Origin: E44-bin88 sp050123275
GTDB lineage: Bacteria > Chloroflexota > Dehalococcoidia > Dehalococcoidales > BS750m-G39
Length of the DNA stretch: 64,000 bases
Reading direction: 5' to 3'
NCBI GenBank assembly: GCA_050123275.1
Contig: JASFHK010000002.1
Location: forward strand, 1 to 64,000
The position numbers were made by a program, and so were the translations under genes. The notes below the pieces were generated by a model. The model did no database searches. It had not been told where the DNA came from and worked only from the letters and a program-made list of their open reading frames with translations. Below, in pieces: positions 1 through 8,525 of the stretch (positions are counted from its first letter, which is position 1; every line of letters starts with the position of its first letter).

Positions 1-91
1 GCTTCGCCCCCTTTAAAACCCTCGAAATAACCCTGAAATAATGAGGTATACAGGGGTTTAACCCATACAGGGTGGGTATTGGGTGGGAAGG
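1..91 (+). repeat. Dispersed intergenic repeat family A, copy 1
   Basis: A GC-rich segment runs through GGGTTTAACCC, then CAGGGTGGGT and TTGGGTGGGAAGG. The same order of blocks recurs at 50521-50606 (+) and, reverse-complemented, at 38941-39024. This copy may be cut by the window start. Positions 92-288 show no other gene. Confidence 0.7.
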
Positions 92-288
92 AAATACGCT
101 CGCCAGCAAGGTGGGGCGGGAAAAATGACCTGGGAGGATGAGATAGTTTAAGGGGGTTAAAATGGCTTTAGTGTAGCTAAAAAGTCCCTAAGCGCGGGGC
201 GGATAACTATTGCCTAGCTTACAAGCATTGTGATATGATGATTGACGATTGCACCCCGATTTTCTCACCTTTCGGAGCCCTGATTACG

Positions 289-1836
289 ATGAAGGATAAG
301 CTGGCTAAACTATCGGAACTGGAGCGGAAGTCCCGGGCGGGGGGCGGGGAAAAGCGCGTCCAGCAGCAGCATGACAAGGGCAAGCTGACCGCCAGGGAGA
401 GGCTCGACCTCCTCCTCGACAAGGGCAGCTTCGAAGAGCTGGACCCGTTTGTCGCCCACCGCGCCACCGAATTCGGCCTGGCCGACAAAGAATACCCGGG
501 CGACGCCGTCGTCGCCGGCTTCGGCAAGGTCGACGGCCGGACGGTCTTTGTCTATGCCCAAGACTTCACCGTGCTCGGCGGCACCATCTCCGAGGCATCG
601 GCGCAAAAAGCCTGCAAGGTGATGGACCTGGCCGTCAAGAACGAAGCGCCCATCATCGCTATCTGGGATTCGGGGGGGGCCCGCATCCAGGAAGGGGTGA
701 AAAGCCTCTACGGCGTGGGCGAGATACTTTTACGCAATAGTTTATATTCGGGAACGGTGCCCCAGATTTCGGTGGTGATGGGCCCCTCGGCGGGCGGCGC
801 CGTCTACTCGCCGGCCATCACCGACTTCGTCTTCATGGTCAAGGGCACCAGCCAGATGTATATTACCGGGCCCGACGTGGTCAAGGCGGTCATCAGCATC
901 GACATCAGCCACGAGGAGCTGGGGGGCGCCAAGACCCACGCCGAGAAGAGCGGGGTGGCCCACTTTATCGCGGAGAGTGAGCCTGACTGCCTGAAGGACG
1001 TCCGGCGTTTGCTGGGCTTTTTACCCCAGAGCTTCAACGAAGCCCCGCCGGCGCTAAAGCCGACCGACGACCCGGAGCGCACGGATGATAAGCTGCGCAA
1101 AATCATCCCCGACGCGAACAACAAGGTCTACGACATGAACCAGATAATCAACAGCGTCGTCGATAACGGCGACTTCATGGAGGTGCACCGCAGCTTCGCC
1201 CCCAGCCTGCTCACCGGCTTCGCCCGCCTCAACGGCAGGACGGTGGGCATCGTCGCCCAGCAGCCCGCCTATATGGCCGGCATTATCGACATCAACGCCT
1301 CGGTGAAGGGGGCGCGCTTCGTGCGCTTCTGCGACGCTTTTAACATCCCCCTGGTCAGCTTCGTCGACGTGCCCGGCTTCATGCCCGGGCCCAAGGAGGA
1401 GCAGGGGGGCATCATCCGCCACGGCGCCAAGTTCATCTACGCCTACGCCGAAGCCACCGTGCCCAAACTGACCGTGATTACGCGCAAGGCCTACGGCGGA
1501 GCCTACATCGTGATGAGCTCCAAGCACCTGCGCGGCGACATCAACTACGCCTGGCCCTCCGCCGAAATCGCGGTGATGGGGCCGGAAGGGGCGGTCAACA
1601 TCATCTACCGCCAGGAAATCGCCCAGTCAAAGGACAGGGAAACAACCCGCCACGAGCTCGTCGAGCACTACAAGGAGAGCTTCGCCAACCCCTACCAAGC
1701 GGCGGAGCGCGGCTATATCGATAACGTCATCGACCCCAAAATAACCCGGCCCAAACTCATCAGGGCGCTGGAGTCGCTAAAGAATACGGGGCAAACGGCC
1801 CGTCCCAAGAAGAAACACGGCAACATCCCGCTTTAA
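289..1836 (+). CDS. pccB: Acyl-CoA carboxyltransferase (propionyl/methylmalonyl-CoA carboxylase beta, MmdA/12S type)
   Basis: Biotin-dependent carboxyltransferase of 515 residues, the usual family length, moving CO2 between biotin and an acyl-CoA. Two crotonase-like halves are visible. The N-terminal half has DSGGAR near residues 127-132 and GPSAGGAVYSPA near 166; the C-terminal half has AYGGAYIVMSS near 400. These glycine loops form the oxyanion holes. The frame is open up to 235, but the extra 18 residues do not look like the family, and ATG at 289 gives the typical MKDKLAKLSELE start. The next gene encodes a biotin-bearing carboxyltransferase, so the pair could be the 12S and 5S/1.3S parts of a transcarboxylase, or half of a decarboxylase or carboxylase. 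Family is certain; substrate is inferred. Confidence 0.88.
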   Translation: MKDKLAKLSELERKSRAGGGEKRVQQQHDKGKLTARERLDLLLDKGSFEELDPFVAHRATEFGLADKEYPGDAVVAGFGKVDGRTVFVYAQDFTVLGGTISEASAQKACKVMDLAVKNEAPIIAIWDSGGARIQEGVKSLYGVGEILLRNSLYSGTVPQISVVMGPSAGGAVYSPAITDFVFMVKGTSQMYITGPDVVKAVISIDISHEELGGAKTHAEKSGVAHFIAESEPDCLKDVRRLLGFLPQSFNEAPPALKPTDDPERTDDKLRKIIPDANNKVYDMNQIINSVVDNGDFMEVHRSFAPSLLTGFARLNGRTVGIVAQQPAYMAGIIDINASVKGARFVRFCDAFNIPLVSFVDVPGFMPGPKEEQGGIIRHGAKFIYAYAEATVPKLTVITRKAYGGAYIVMSSKHLRGDINYAWPSAEIAVMGPEGAVNIIYRQEIAQSKDRETTRHELVEHYKESFANPYQAAERGYIDNVIDPKITRPKLIRALESLKNTGQTARPKKKHGNIPL

Positions 1837-1922
1837 GGACGGTGCCCTGCCCCCGGTACCCCCCACCCCGGGGCAAGCCTACACCAGGGCCAGCAAGGGG
1901 CAAAACACCCGGAGAGAGGAGT

Positions 1923-3872
1923 ATGGAAACAATGCCGACAGCCAAAAAGACAACCGCCAAGAACCCGCTAAAGATTACCGACGTCACCCTGCGCGACGGA
2001 CACCAGTCCTCGCTGGCGACGAGGATGGTCACCGAGGACATGGCCGCCATCGCCGCCGAGGTGAACAAGACGGGGTATTACTCCGCGGAGGTGTGGGGCG
2101 GGGCCACTTTCGACGTACCCACCCGCTTCCTCAACGAAGACCCCTGGGAAAGACCCAAAATACTTAAAAAACTGATGCCCAAAACCCCCCTGCAGATGCT
2201 GTTGCGGGGGCAGAACCTGGTGGGCTATCGCAACTACGCCGACGACGTGGTCAAGGCTTTCGTCCACCACGCCGCCGAGGTGGGCATCGATGTTTTCCGG
2301 GTGTTCGACGCCCTCAACGACGAGCGCAACTTCGAGGCCAGCCTCGCCGCCATCAAGGAGTGCGGCAAGCACGCTCAGCTTTCGCTGTCCTACTCGCTGA
2401 CCGAGAAAAAGCTGGGGGGGCCGGTCTACAACCTTGATTATTATGTCAACAAAGCCCAGATACTGGAGAAGATGGGCGCCGACAGCCTCTGCATCAAGGA
2501 CATGGCCGGGCTGCTCGCCCCCGACGACGCCTTCAAGCTGATTTCGGCCTTGAAAAAGGCCATCAAGATACCGGTTCATTTGCACACCCACTACACCAGC
2601 GGCATGGCCTCCATGAGCTGTCTCAAGGCCACCGAGGCCGGCGTGGACATCATCGACACGGCCTTAGCACCCTTCGCCCTGCGCTCCTCCCACCCCGCCG
2701 TGGAGCCCATCGTGGTCGCCCTGCAGGGCACGGATAGAGACACCGGCTTCGACCTGGGGCATCTCTTGAAGCTGGGGCAATACTTCGAGTCCATCGCCCC
2801 CAAGTACCGCGACTTTCTGGACACGACGCGGATGTCGATTATCGACACCGCCGTTTTGATGCACCAGGTTCCCGGCGGCATGATAACCAACCTGGTCTCA
2901 CAGCTACGCGAGGCCGGCGCGCTGGACAAGCTGAACGAGGTCTACGCCGAGCTGCCCAGAGTGCGCAAGGAGCTGGGCTACCCGCCGCTGGTGACGCCCA
3001 CCAGCCAGATCGTGGGCATCCAGGCGGTGCAGAACGTCCTCTTCGGGCGTTACAAGATGATATCCGACCAGATTAAGGACTACTGCTTCGGCCTCTACGG
3101 ACGCCCGCCCGCCCCTATCGACCCCAAGGTGCAAAAGCTGGCGCTCAAAGGTTACCCGCGCGGCGAGAAACCGATTACCTGCCGCGCCGCCGACATGCTG
3201 GAGCCGGAGCTGGAGAAAGCCAAGAAAGAAACCAAGGACATCGCCAAGGACATCGGCGACGTGCTGATATACGCTTTATACCCGACCACGGGGATGCGCT
3301 TCCTGCGCTGGAAGTACGGGCTGGAGACGCCGCCCGCCGACCTCAAGATGAAGAGCGCGGAGGACATCAAGCGCGAGGACGAGCTTATCGCCAAGGTAAG
3401 GTCGGGTGAGATTACCGAGGCCGCTCAAGCTGCCCCCGCCGCCGGCGGCGGCGCCAAGAACTACCGGGTCTATTTCGGCGACCAGGTCTTTGAAATCGGC
3501 CTGGAAGAAGCCGGCGCCGGCACCGCGCCGTCAGCGCCCAGACCGGCGCCGAAGGCGCCGCCGACAGCCGCACCCAAGCCAGCGGCCGCCGCTGCCAGAC
3601 CGGCGGCTCCGGCCTCCGAGCCCAAGAAAGCCGCGCCGCCGCCGCCCAAGGCGGGCGAGACGGCAATTACCGCCCCCATGCCCGGCATCATCATTCGCTA
3701 CGAGGTAAAGGTGGGCAACACCGTCAAGGCTAACGACGTGGTGCTCATCCTGGAGGCGATGAAGATGGCCAACGCCATCACGGCGCCGGTGGCCGGTAAA
3801 ATAAAAGCAATCAACTTCGCCAGCGGCGACAAGGTCGCCAGGGACGAAGTTCTGGCCGTAATCGGCCAGTAG
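1923..3872 (+). CDS. pycB: Pyruvate carboxylase subunit B / oxaloacetate decarboxylase alpha-type carboxyltransferase with biotin domain
   Basis: 649-residue fusion of a pyruvate/oxaloacetate carboxyltransferase TIM barrel and a biotin carrier. The barrel opens with TLRDGHQSS (residues 23-31) and has the metal-binding HLHTH at 219-223. It is followed by a conserved carboxylase region, an Ala/Pro linker (about 525-580) and a biotinyl domain with EAMKM, whose lysine is residue 614. Start chosen at ATG 1923 behind GGAGAGAGGAG; the frame is open to 1842 but that stretch is low-complexity. It probably interconverts pyruvate and oxaloacetate using carboxybiotin. No biotin carboxylase gene lies in the window, so the carboxyl donor may be an acyl-CoA handled by the preceding gene. 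Confidence 0.9.
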   Translation: METMPTAKKTTAKNPLKITDVTLRDGHQSSLATRMVTEDMAAIAAEVNKTGYYSAEVWGGATFDVPTRFLNEDPWERPKILKKLMPKTPLQMLLRGQNLVGYRNYADDVVKAFVHHAAEVGIDVFRVFDALNDERNFEASLAAIKECGKHAQLSLSYSLTEKKLGGPVYNLDYYVNKAQILEKMGADSLCIKDMAGLLAPDDAFKLISALKKAIKIPVHLHTHYTSGMASMSCLKATEAGVDIIDTALAPFALRSSHPAVEPIVVALQGTDRDTGFDLGHLLKLGQYFESIAPKYRDFLDTTRMSIIDTAVLMHQVPGGMITNLVSQLREAGALDKLNEVYAELPRVRKELGYPPLVTPTSQIVGIQAVQNVLFGRYKMISDQIKDYCFGLYGRPPAPIDPKVQKLALKGYPRGEKPITCRAADMLEPELEKAKKETKDIAKDIGDVLIYALYPTTGMRFLRWKYGLETPPADLKMKSAEDIKREDELIAKVRSGEITEAAQAAPAAGGGAKNYRVYFGDQVFEIGLEEAGAGTAPSAPRPAPKAPPTAAPKPAAAAARPAAPASEPKKAAPPPPKAGETAITAPMPGIIIRYEVKVGNTVKANDVVLILEAMKMANAITAPVAGKIKAINFASGDKVARDEVLAVIGQ

Positions 3873-3883
3873 TAAGGCATTAC

Positions 3884-5137
3884 GTGGCAAAAACACTAGC
3901 GGAAAAGATTCTGACGCAAAAGTCGGCGGGCGACGCCTGTGCCGGAGATATCGTCATCTCCCGGGTGGACCTAGCCTTCGTCCAGGACACCACCGGGCCG
4001 CTGACGGTGCGCCAGTTCCAGGCGGGCAAGTTCCAGAAGCTGGCCAACCCCGAAAAGACGGTGCTCTTCTTCGACCACGCCGCCCCCAGCCCCAACCGCC
4101 AGCTTTCCAACGACCACCAGCTGCTCAGGCAGTTCGCCAAAGATACGGGCTGCCGGATGTTCGACGTGGGCAGCGGCGTCTGCCACCAGCTCGTCGCCGA
4201 GGCGCTGGCCAGGCCGGGGGACGTTGTCGTCGGCTCCGACTCCCACACCGTGACCGGGGGCGCTCTGGGCGCCTTCGCTACGGGCATGGGCTCGACGGAC
4301 GTGGCCATCATCTTCGCCCTGGGCAAGACCTGGCTGAGAGTGCCCGAGAGCATTAAAATCAACGTCACCGGCCAGTTCAAGCCCAACGTGGGGGCCAAGG
4401 ACCTGGTCTTGTATCTCATCGGCTCCATCGGCGCCGACGGCGCCACCTACATGGCGCTGGAGTTCGCCGGCGAGGGCCTGAAGAACATGACCATGTCCGA
4501 CCGCTTTACCGTGGCCAACATGGCCGTGGAGGCGGGGGCCAAGGTGGGGCTTTTCCCCTCGGACGAGATTACCAAAGAATTTTTGAAATCGCAGGGGCGG
4601 GAAAAGGACTACCAGCCCCTCGAGGCCGATAAGGACGCTAAATACATTAAGACCATAGATATAGACCTGGGCGAACTGGAGCCGATGGTTTCCCGGCCGC
4701 ACCAGGTGGACAACACGGCCACGGCCAGGGAGCTGAAAGGCACCAAAATGGAGCAGGTCTTTATCGGCACCTGCACCAACGGGCGGTTGGAGGACCTGGC
4801 CGTTGCCGCCGGTATTCTCAAAGGCAAAAAACGCCACCCCGACACCCGGCTGGTTATCGCACCGGCCTCGACCAAGGTCTTGCGGGAGGCCATCGCCGCC
4901 GGCTACATCGAGACGCTGCTCCAGGCGGGGGCGCTGATATTGCCCCCGGGCTGCGGCGCCTGTCTGGGATTGCACCAGGGAATCCTGGGCGACGGGGAAA
5001 AATGCCTGTCCACGGCCAACCGCAACTTCAAGGGGCGGATGGGCAACCCCGAAGGCTTTATTTACCTGGCCAGCCCGGCCACGGCGGCCGCTTCGGCCAT
5101 TACCGGCCAGATTACCCCGCCCGGAGAGGTGAAATAG
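3884..5137 (+). CDS. leuC: Aconitase/3-isopropylmalate dehydratase family, large subunit
   Basis: 417-residue [4Fe-4S] hydro-lyase large subunit starting at GTG 3884 (MAKTLAEKIL, a family-typical start). Cluster ligands appear as Cys297 in GTCTNGR and Cys357/Cys360 in GCGACLG; GSDSHTVTGGALGAFATGMGS is also conserved. The length fits the archaeal/Chloroflexota LeuC-HacA type rather than the monomeric aconitase. The small subunit overlaps its stop codon. Sequence alone cannot separate isopropylmalate dehydratase, homoaconitase and aconitase. The setting, directly before isocitrate and malate dehydrogenases and fumarase and without leuA or leuB in view, makes citrate to isocitrate isomerisation the more likely role. 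That is inference from neighbours. Confidence 0.88.
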   Translation: MAKTLAEKILTQKSAGDACAGDIVISRVDLAFVQDTTGPLTVRQFQAGKFQKLANPEKTVLFFDHAAPSPNRQLSNDHQLLRQFAKDTGCRMFDVGSGVCHQLVAEALARPGDVVVGSDSHTVTGGALGAFATGMGSTDVAIIFALGKTWLRVPESIKINVTGQFKPNVGAKDLVLYLIGSIGADGATYMALEFAGEGLKNMTMSDRFTVANMAVEAGAKVGLFPSDEITKEFLKSQGREKDYQPLEADKDAKYIKTIDIDLGELEPMVSRPHQVDNTATARELKGTKMEQVFIGTCTNGRLEDLAVAAGILKGKKRHPDTRLVIAPASTKVLREAIAAGYIETLLQAGALILPPGCGACLGLHQGILGDGEKCLSTANRNFKGRMGNPEGFIYLASPATAAASAITGQITPPGEVK

Positions 5138-5631
5138 TGTTACGAGGCAAGGCTTTCAAGTTCGGCGACGGCATCTCCACCGACCACATCACGCCGGGGA
5201 GGCTGGCCCATCTGCGCAGCAACCTGCCCGAGCTGGCCAAGCACGTTTTAGAGGACGCCGACCCCACCTTCGCTTCCAAAGTGAAGAAAGGGGATTTCGT
5301 CGTCGCCGGTAACAACTTCGGGCTCGGCTCCAGCCGCGAGCACGCGCCCCTGGTCATCAAGATGTCCGGGGTGAGCGCGGTGCTGGCCAAGTCGGTGGCG
5401 CGCATCTTTTTCCGCAACGCCATCAACCTGGGGCTGCCCGTGCTGATATGCGACACCGACGGCATTAACGACGGCGACGAGCTCGAGGTGGATTTAGCCA
5501 AAAGCACGGTCAAGGACCTAAGCAACGGCAAGGAAATGACCTTTGGCAAACTGCCCGAGGTCATGTTGAAGATACTGGGGGAGGGTGGGCTTTTGCCCTA
5601 CATCCAGAAGCACGGGGACTTTAAATTATAG
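5137..5631 (+). CDS. leuD: Aconitase/3-isopropylmalate dehydratase family, small (swivel) subunit
   Basis: 164-residue swivel domain partner of the preceding large subunit. The start is GTG 5137, sharing its G with the TAG stop of the large subunit and sitting behind GGAGAGG. The frame continues upstream to 5002, but those residues are a shadow of the large subunit. Visible family signatures are FGDGISTDHITPGR near the start and NNFGLGSSREHAP at about residues 63-75, the loop whose Ser-Arg contacts substrate. The tight stop/start overlap implies translational coupling and equal stoichiometry. Confidence 0.88.
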   Translation: MLRGKAFKFGDGISTDHITPGRLAHLRSNLPELAKHVLEDADPTFASKVKKGDFVVAGNNFGLGSSREHAPLVIKMSGVSAVLAKSVARIFFRNAINLGLPVLICDTDGINDGDELEVDLAKSTVKDLSNGKEMTFGKLPEVMLKILGEGGLLPYIQKHGDFKL

Positions 5632-5760
5632 GAGCGGGGAGGCCGTAACCCAGAAGGAACTCTAGAGGGAGAATCCCCTCTAAGGGTGGGCTGGGTGGGT
5701 CAGAAATGACGTTGGCTTAACAGAGTGGGGCGGTTGGGAGGAAACGACGGAAATTTTTTA

Positions 5761-5789
5761 GGGATTGCTTCGCTCTGCTCGCAATGACA
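5761..5789 (+). repeat. Dispersed repeat family B, copy 1
   Basis: GGGATTGCTTCGC ... TCGCAATGACAG, with ATTGC/GCAAT as short inverted ends. Related copies are at 8337-8370 and 32230-32272, with a half copy near 19347-19372. It lies directly upstream of the isocitrate dehydrogenase gene, and one apparent ATG (5784) falls inside it. Confidence 0.75.
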
Positions 5790-5819
5790 GTTGATAAGTG
5801 GAGCGAGAAAGATAAAGCT

Positions 5820-6902
5820 ATGGTTCATAACGTCACCCTTATCCCCGGCGACGGCATCGGGCCCGAGGTCAGCGAGGCGACCCGGCGCGTTCTCGATGCC
5901 AGCGGCGCCAAGTTCAAGTGGGACGTGGTCGCCGCCGGCGCCGACGCCCTCGAAGAGCTCGGGGCGCTCCTGCCCGAAGCCACCATGGCTTCCATCAGGA
6001 AGAACCGCATCGCCATCAAGGGGCCGGTAACCACCCCGGTGGGCCACGGCTTCCGCAGCATCAACGTCGCCCTGCGCAAGCGGCTCGACCTCTACACCTG
6101 TTTGCGCCCCTGCAAGATATACCCCGGCGCCCCCACCATGTTCAAGGACGTCGATATCGTCATCGTCAGGGAGAACACCGAGGACCTCTACGCGGGCATC
6201 GAGTTCGAGGAGGGCAAGCCGGAGACGGCGCGACTGCGCCAGCTGGTGGCCGAAGCCACCGAGAGCGAGGTCAGGGAGGATTCGGGGATAAGCCTCAAGG
6301 TCATCTCGGAGATGGCCACCCGGCGCATCACCCGCTTCGCTTTTGATTACGCCCGCAACAACGACCGTAAAAAGGTCACCGCCGTACACAAGGCCAACAT
6401 CATGAAGTTCTCCGACGGGCTTTTCCTGGCCACGGCGCGCAAGGTGGCCGAGGAATACCCCGACATCGAGTTCGACGACCGCATCGTGGACAACCTCTGC
6501 ATGCAGCTGGTGAAAAAGCCGCAGCAGTTCGACATACTGGTCTTGCCCAACCTCTACGGCGACCTCATCTCCGACCTCTGTGCGGGGCTGGTGGGGGGAC
6601 TGGGCCTGGCTCCCGGCGCCAACCTGGGCGACGACATGGCCATCTTCGAGGCCACCCACGGCAGCGCCCCCAAGTACAAGGGGATGAACAAGGTCAACCC
6701 GATGTCGATGATGCTCTCCGGGGTGATGATGCTCAAATACCTCGAGGAGAAGGAGGCCGCCGCGCGGCTGGAGAACGCCATCGCCGCCGTCATCGCCGAG
6801 GGCAAAAACGTCACCTACGACATGAAACCCAACGGCGCCCCGTCCGTGGGCACCTCCCAGGTCGCCGACGCCGTAATCGAAAAGATGGAGGCAGCCAAAT
6901 AG
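5820..6902 (+). CDS. icd: Isocitrate dehydrogenase (isocitrate/isopropylmalate dehydrogenase family)
   Basis: 360-residue decarboxylating beta-hydroxyacid dehydrogenase. Seen: the N-terminal TLIPGDGIGPEV, the substrate-loop region LYTCLRPCKIYPG, the metal and substrate segment NLYGDLISDLCAG, and the nucleotide-binding region ATHGSAPKYKGMNKVNP. It likely oxidises isocitrate to 2-oxoglutarate, with NAD+ as the more probable cofactor; 3-isopropylmalate dehydrogenase cannot be fully excluded. ATG 5820 was chosen because MVHNVTLIPGDG is the normal family start, while the upstream in-frame ATG at 5784 lies in a dispersed repeat. Its stop overlaps the proposed mdh start. Confidence 0.85.
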   Translation: MVHNVTLIPGDGIGPEVSEATRRVLDASGAKFKWDVVAAGADALEELGALLPEATMASIRKNRIAIKGPVTTPVGHGFRSINVALRKRLDLYTCLRPCKIYPGAPTMFKDVDIVIVRENTEDLYAGIEFEEGKPETARLRQLVAEATESEVREDSGISLKVISEMATRRITRFAFDYARNNDRKKVTAVHKANIMKFSDGLFLATARKVAEEYPDIEFDDRIVDNLCMQLVKKPQQFDILVLPNLYGDLISDLCAGLVGGLGLAPGANLGDDMAIFEATHGSAPKYKGMNKVNPMSMMLSGVMMLKYLEEKEAAARLENAIAAVIAEGKNVTYDMKPNGAPSVGTSQVADAVIEKMEAAK

Positions 6903-7816
6903 CCAGGATAACTATCATCGGGGCGGGCAACGTCGGCTCGTCGACGGCGCAGCGCATCGTGGAACGGGGCTTCGCCGAGGTCGTCCTGCTCGACATCGTC
7001 GAGGGGCTGGCGGCGGGCAAGGCGTTGGACATCTTGCAGTCGGCGCCCGTCCTCAAGAGTGACCTAAAAATCAGCGGCACCAATGATTATAAAGACACCG
7101 CCGGCTCCGAATTAGTAATCATAACCGCCGGTCTTTTCCGCAAGCCGGGCATGACCCGCGACCAGCTACTGGCCGCCAACGCCGAAATCGTGGGCGGGGT
7201 GGTCAAAAACGTGGTCGAGCAATCGCCGCAGTGCGTCATCCTCACGGTCTCTAATCCCCTGGACGTGATGACCTACCTGGCCTACAAGACCAGCGGCTTC
7301 AACCGTAACCGCATCGTGGGCATGTCGGGGGCTCTGGACTCCGCCCGGCTGGGCACCTTCGTCGCCGCCGAGCTCAAGGCCTCACCCAAGGACGTTTCCG
7401 CCTGGGTGCTGGGGGCGCACGGACTGAACATGGTGATTATCCCGCGTCTGACCACGGTCAAGGGCCAGCCCATCACCGAGCTTTTACCCAAAGAGACGAT
7501 AGATAAGCTGGTGGAGCGCACCGTCCACGGCGGGCGCGAAATCGTCGACCTGCTCAAAACGGGCAGCGCCTTCTACGCGCCCTCGGCGGGCGTGGCCCGC
7601 ATGGCCGAGGCCATCGTCTTAGACCGGAAAGAAATGATGCCCTGCGCCGCCGTCCTCGAAGGCGAGTACGGCATCGAAGGCTCCGTCATCGGCGTGCCGG
7701 TGCGGCTGGGCCGGAACGGCATCGAGGAGATTGTCGAGTTGGACTTGAGCGCCGAGGAGAAACGGCAGCTACAGGAATCCGCCGCGGGCGTCAAGAAGCT
7801 GATAGAGACTTTGTAG
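6899..7816 (+). CDS. mdh: Malate dehydrogenase, apparently initiated at an AUA codon
   Basis: 305-residue LDH-like malate dehydrogenase. The Rossmann motif GAGNVG lies at residues 8-13 only if translation begins at ATA 6899, giving (M)ARITIIGAGNVGSS. GGAGG at 6887-6891 sits 7 nt before this ATA. The next candidate, GTG 6959, would delete the NAD-binding motif, and no ATG, GTG or TTG is in frame upstream to at least 6842. The ATAG overlaps the icd stop codon. Other motifs are VSNPLDVMTY and GALDSARL. The catalytic-loop segment reads GAHGLNMV where most family members have GHGDTMV. Expected reaction: malate to oxaloacetate with NAD+. Confidence 0.85.
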   Translation: MARITIIGAGNVGSSTAQRIVERGFAEVVLLDIVEGLAAGKALDILQSAPVLKSDLKISGTNDYKDTAGSELVIITAGLFRKPGMTRDQLLAANAEIVGGVVKNVVEQSPQCVILTVSNPLDVMTYLAYKTSGFNRNRIVGMSGALDSARLGTFVAAELKASPKDVSAWVLGAHGLNMVIIPRLTTVKGQPITELLPKETIDKLVERTVHGGREIVDLLKTGSAFYAPSAGVARMAEAIVLDRKEMMPCAAVLEGEYGIEGSVIGVPVRLGRNGIEEIVELDLSAEEKRQLQESAAGVKKLIETL

Positions 7817-7838
7817 AGTTTACGAAAATCCCCCTTTG

Positions 7839-7859
7839 TCCCCCTTTTTCAAAGGGGGA
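7839..7859 (+). other. Inverted repeat (9-bp stem) downstream of mdh
   Basis: TCCCCCTTT at 7839-7847 and AAAGGGGGA at 7851-7859 form a perfect stem with a three-base loop. No T-run follows, so terminator activity is uncertain. A CCCCCTTTG block just upstream suggests it belongs to a dispersed repeat. Confidence 0.55.
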
Positions 7860-7880
7860 GCGTACGTCAGACGAAATGAA

Positions 7881-7940
7881 AAGGGGGATATAAAAGGGGT
7901 ACCACCCTTATAGGGTGGGATTCCGGGTGGGAAGATAGAC
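7881..7940 (+). repeat. Partial family A repeat
   Basis: Contains ACCCTTATAGGGTGGG then CGGGTGGGAAG, matching the 3' half of family A. It ends with GATAGACCTAGG, close to the GAAAGACCTAGG that ends another partial copy near 41186-41216. Confidence 0.55.
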
Positions 7941-7954
7941 CTAGGAGGAGGTGA

Positions 7955-8302
7955 GTGAAGGTGGGCACTCTGATTGTCGCCTCGGTATCCTTTGCCTTTT
8001 TCATCCTTTGCCCCAGAATGGTGGGCATGGCCTCCGTCATTTCCGGCATCGAAGACGTCAACCCCTGGGTGGTGGTCGTCATCGGGGCGGTGCTGGCGAT
8101 ACCTCTCATGCTGCTGATGTACTGGGTGTTGCAGCGCTTCGGCGCCGCCTACGCCATCGGGCTGGCCGCCGCCACCGACATCGTGGCCGCCCTCATTATC
8201 GGCACCTACAGCTGGAAGTCCATGGTGAGCGTGGTCATTATCGCCGCCTTCGTCTGGGCGGGCGTCTACGTGGCCAACCTGGTGAGCAAAGCCATCGCTT
8301 GA
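7955..8302 (+). CDS. Small integral membrane protein, function unknown
   Basis: 115-residue hydrophobic protein with about four predicted membrane segments (roughly residues 2-25, 37-60, 65-85 and 90-112) and almost no soluble region. The first GTG (7955) lies only three bases after AGGAGGAGG; GTG 7961 has better spacing and would shorten the protein by two residues. I do not recognise the family. It sits between malate dehydrogenase and fumarase genes but is separated from both by intergenic repeats, so a functional link is not demonstrated. Confidence 0.7.
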   Translation: MKVGTLIVASVSFAFFILCPRMVGMASVISGIEDVNPWVVVVIGAVLAIPLMLLMYWVLQRFGAAYAIGLAAATDIVAALIIGTYSWKSMVSVVIIAAFVWAGVYVANLVSKAIA

Positions 8303-8336
8303 CACAGAGCAGTTTTTGCTTTTTATTAAGGGGGGA

Positions 8337-8370
8337 GATTGCTTCGTCACTCCGTTCCTCGCAATGACGA
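8337..8370 (+). repeat. Dispersed repeat family B, copy 2
   Basis: GAGATTGCTTCGTCACTCC then TTCCTCGCAATGACGA. It matches the copies at 5761-5789 and 32230-32272. The rest of the gap 8303-8525 holds a GGGCGGGCTGGGTTGGG block reminiscent of family A. Confidence 0.75.
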
Positions 8371-8525
8371 AGTGATTCGGGGGTTTTAAAGTAGGAGGGG
8401 GAGTGTGGTTACCCGCCAGGTTAAGGAGTTTACTCATTAGGGCGGGCTGGGTTGGGACAATAATGCTTACGCTAAAAAAGGTGGTGGAGTTATTGGGTGG
8501 AGAATAAAACCTCGGGGAGAGCGGA

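Noticed and set aside
3971..4975. 334-residue minus-strand open frame antisense to the dehydratase large subunit
   Set aside because: Low-complexity Gly/Val/Asp-rich product, no motif, no ribosome binding site; the sense gene has all cluster ligands.
5784..5819. Isocitrate dehydrogenase start at ATG 5784
   Set aside because: That ATG is part of the dispersed family B repeat, and the extra residues do not match the family.
5700..6659. 319-residue minus-strand open frame antisense to isocitrate dehydrogenase
   Set aside because: It mirrors a well-supported dehydrogenase in a high-GC region where antisense frames stay open by chance. Its N-terminal part translates the family B repeat.
6959..7816. 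mdh starting at GTG 6959
   Set aside because: It would remove GAGNVG, the NAD-binding motif, which is encoded in frame just upstream after a good ribosome binding site.
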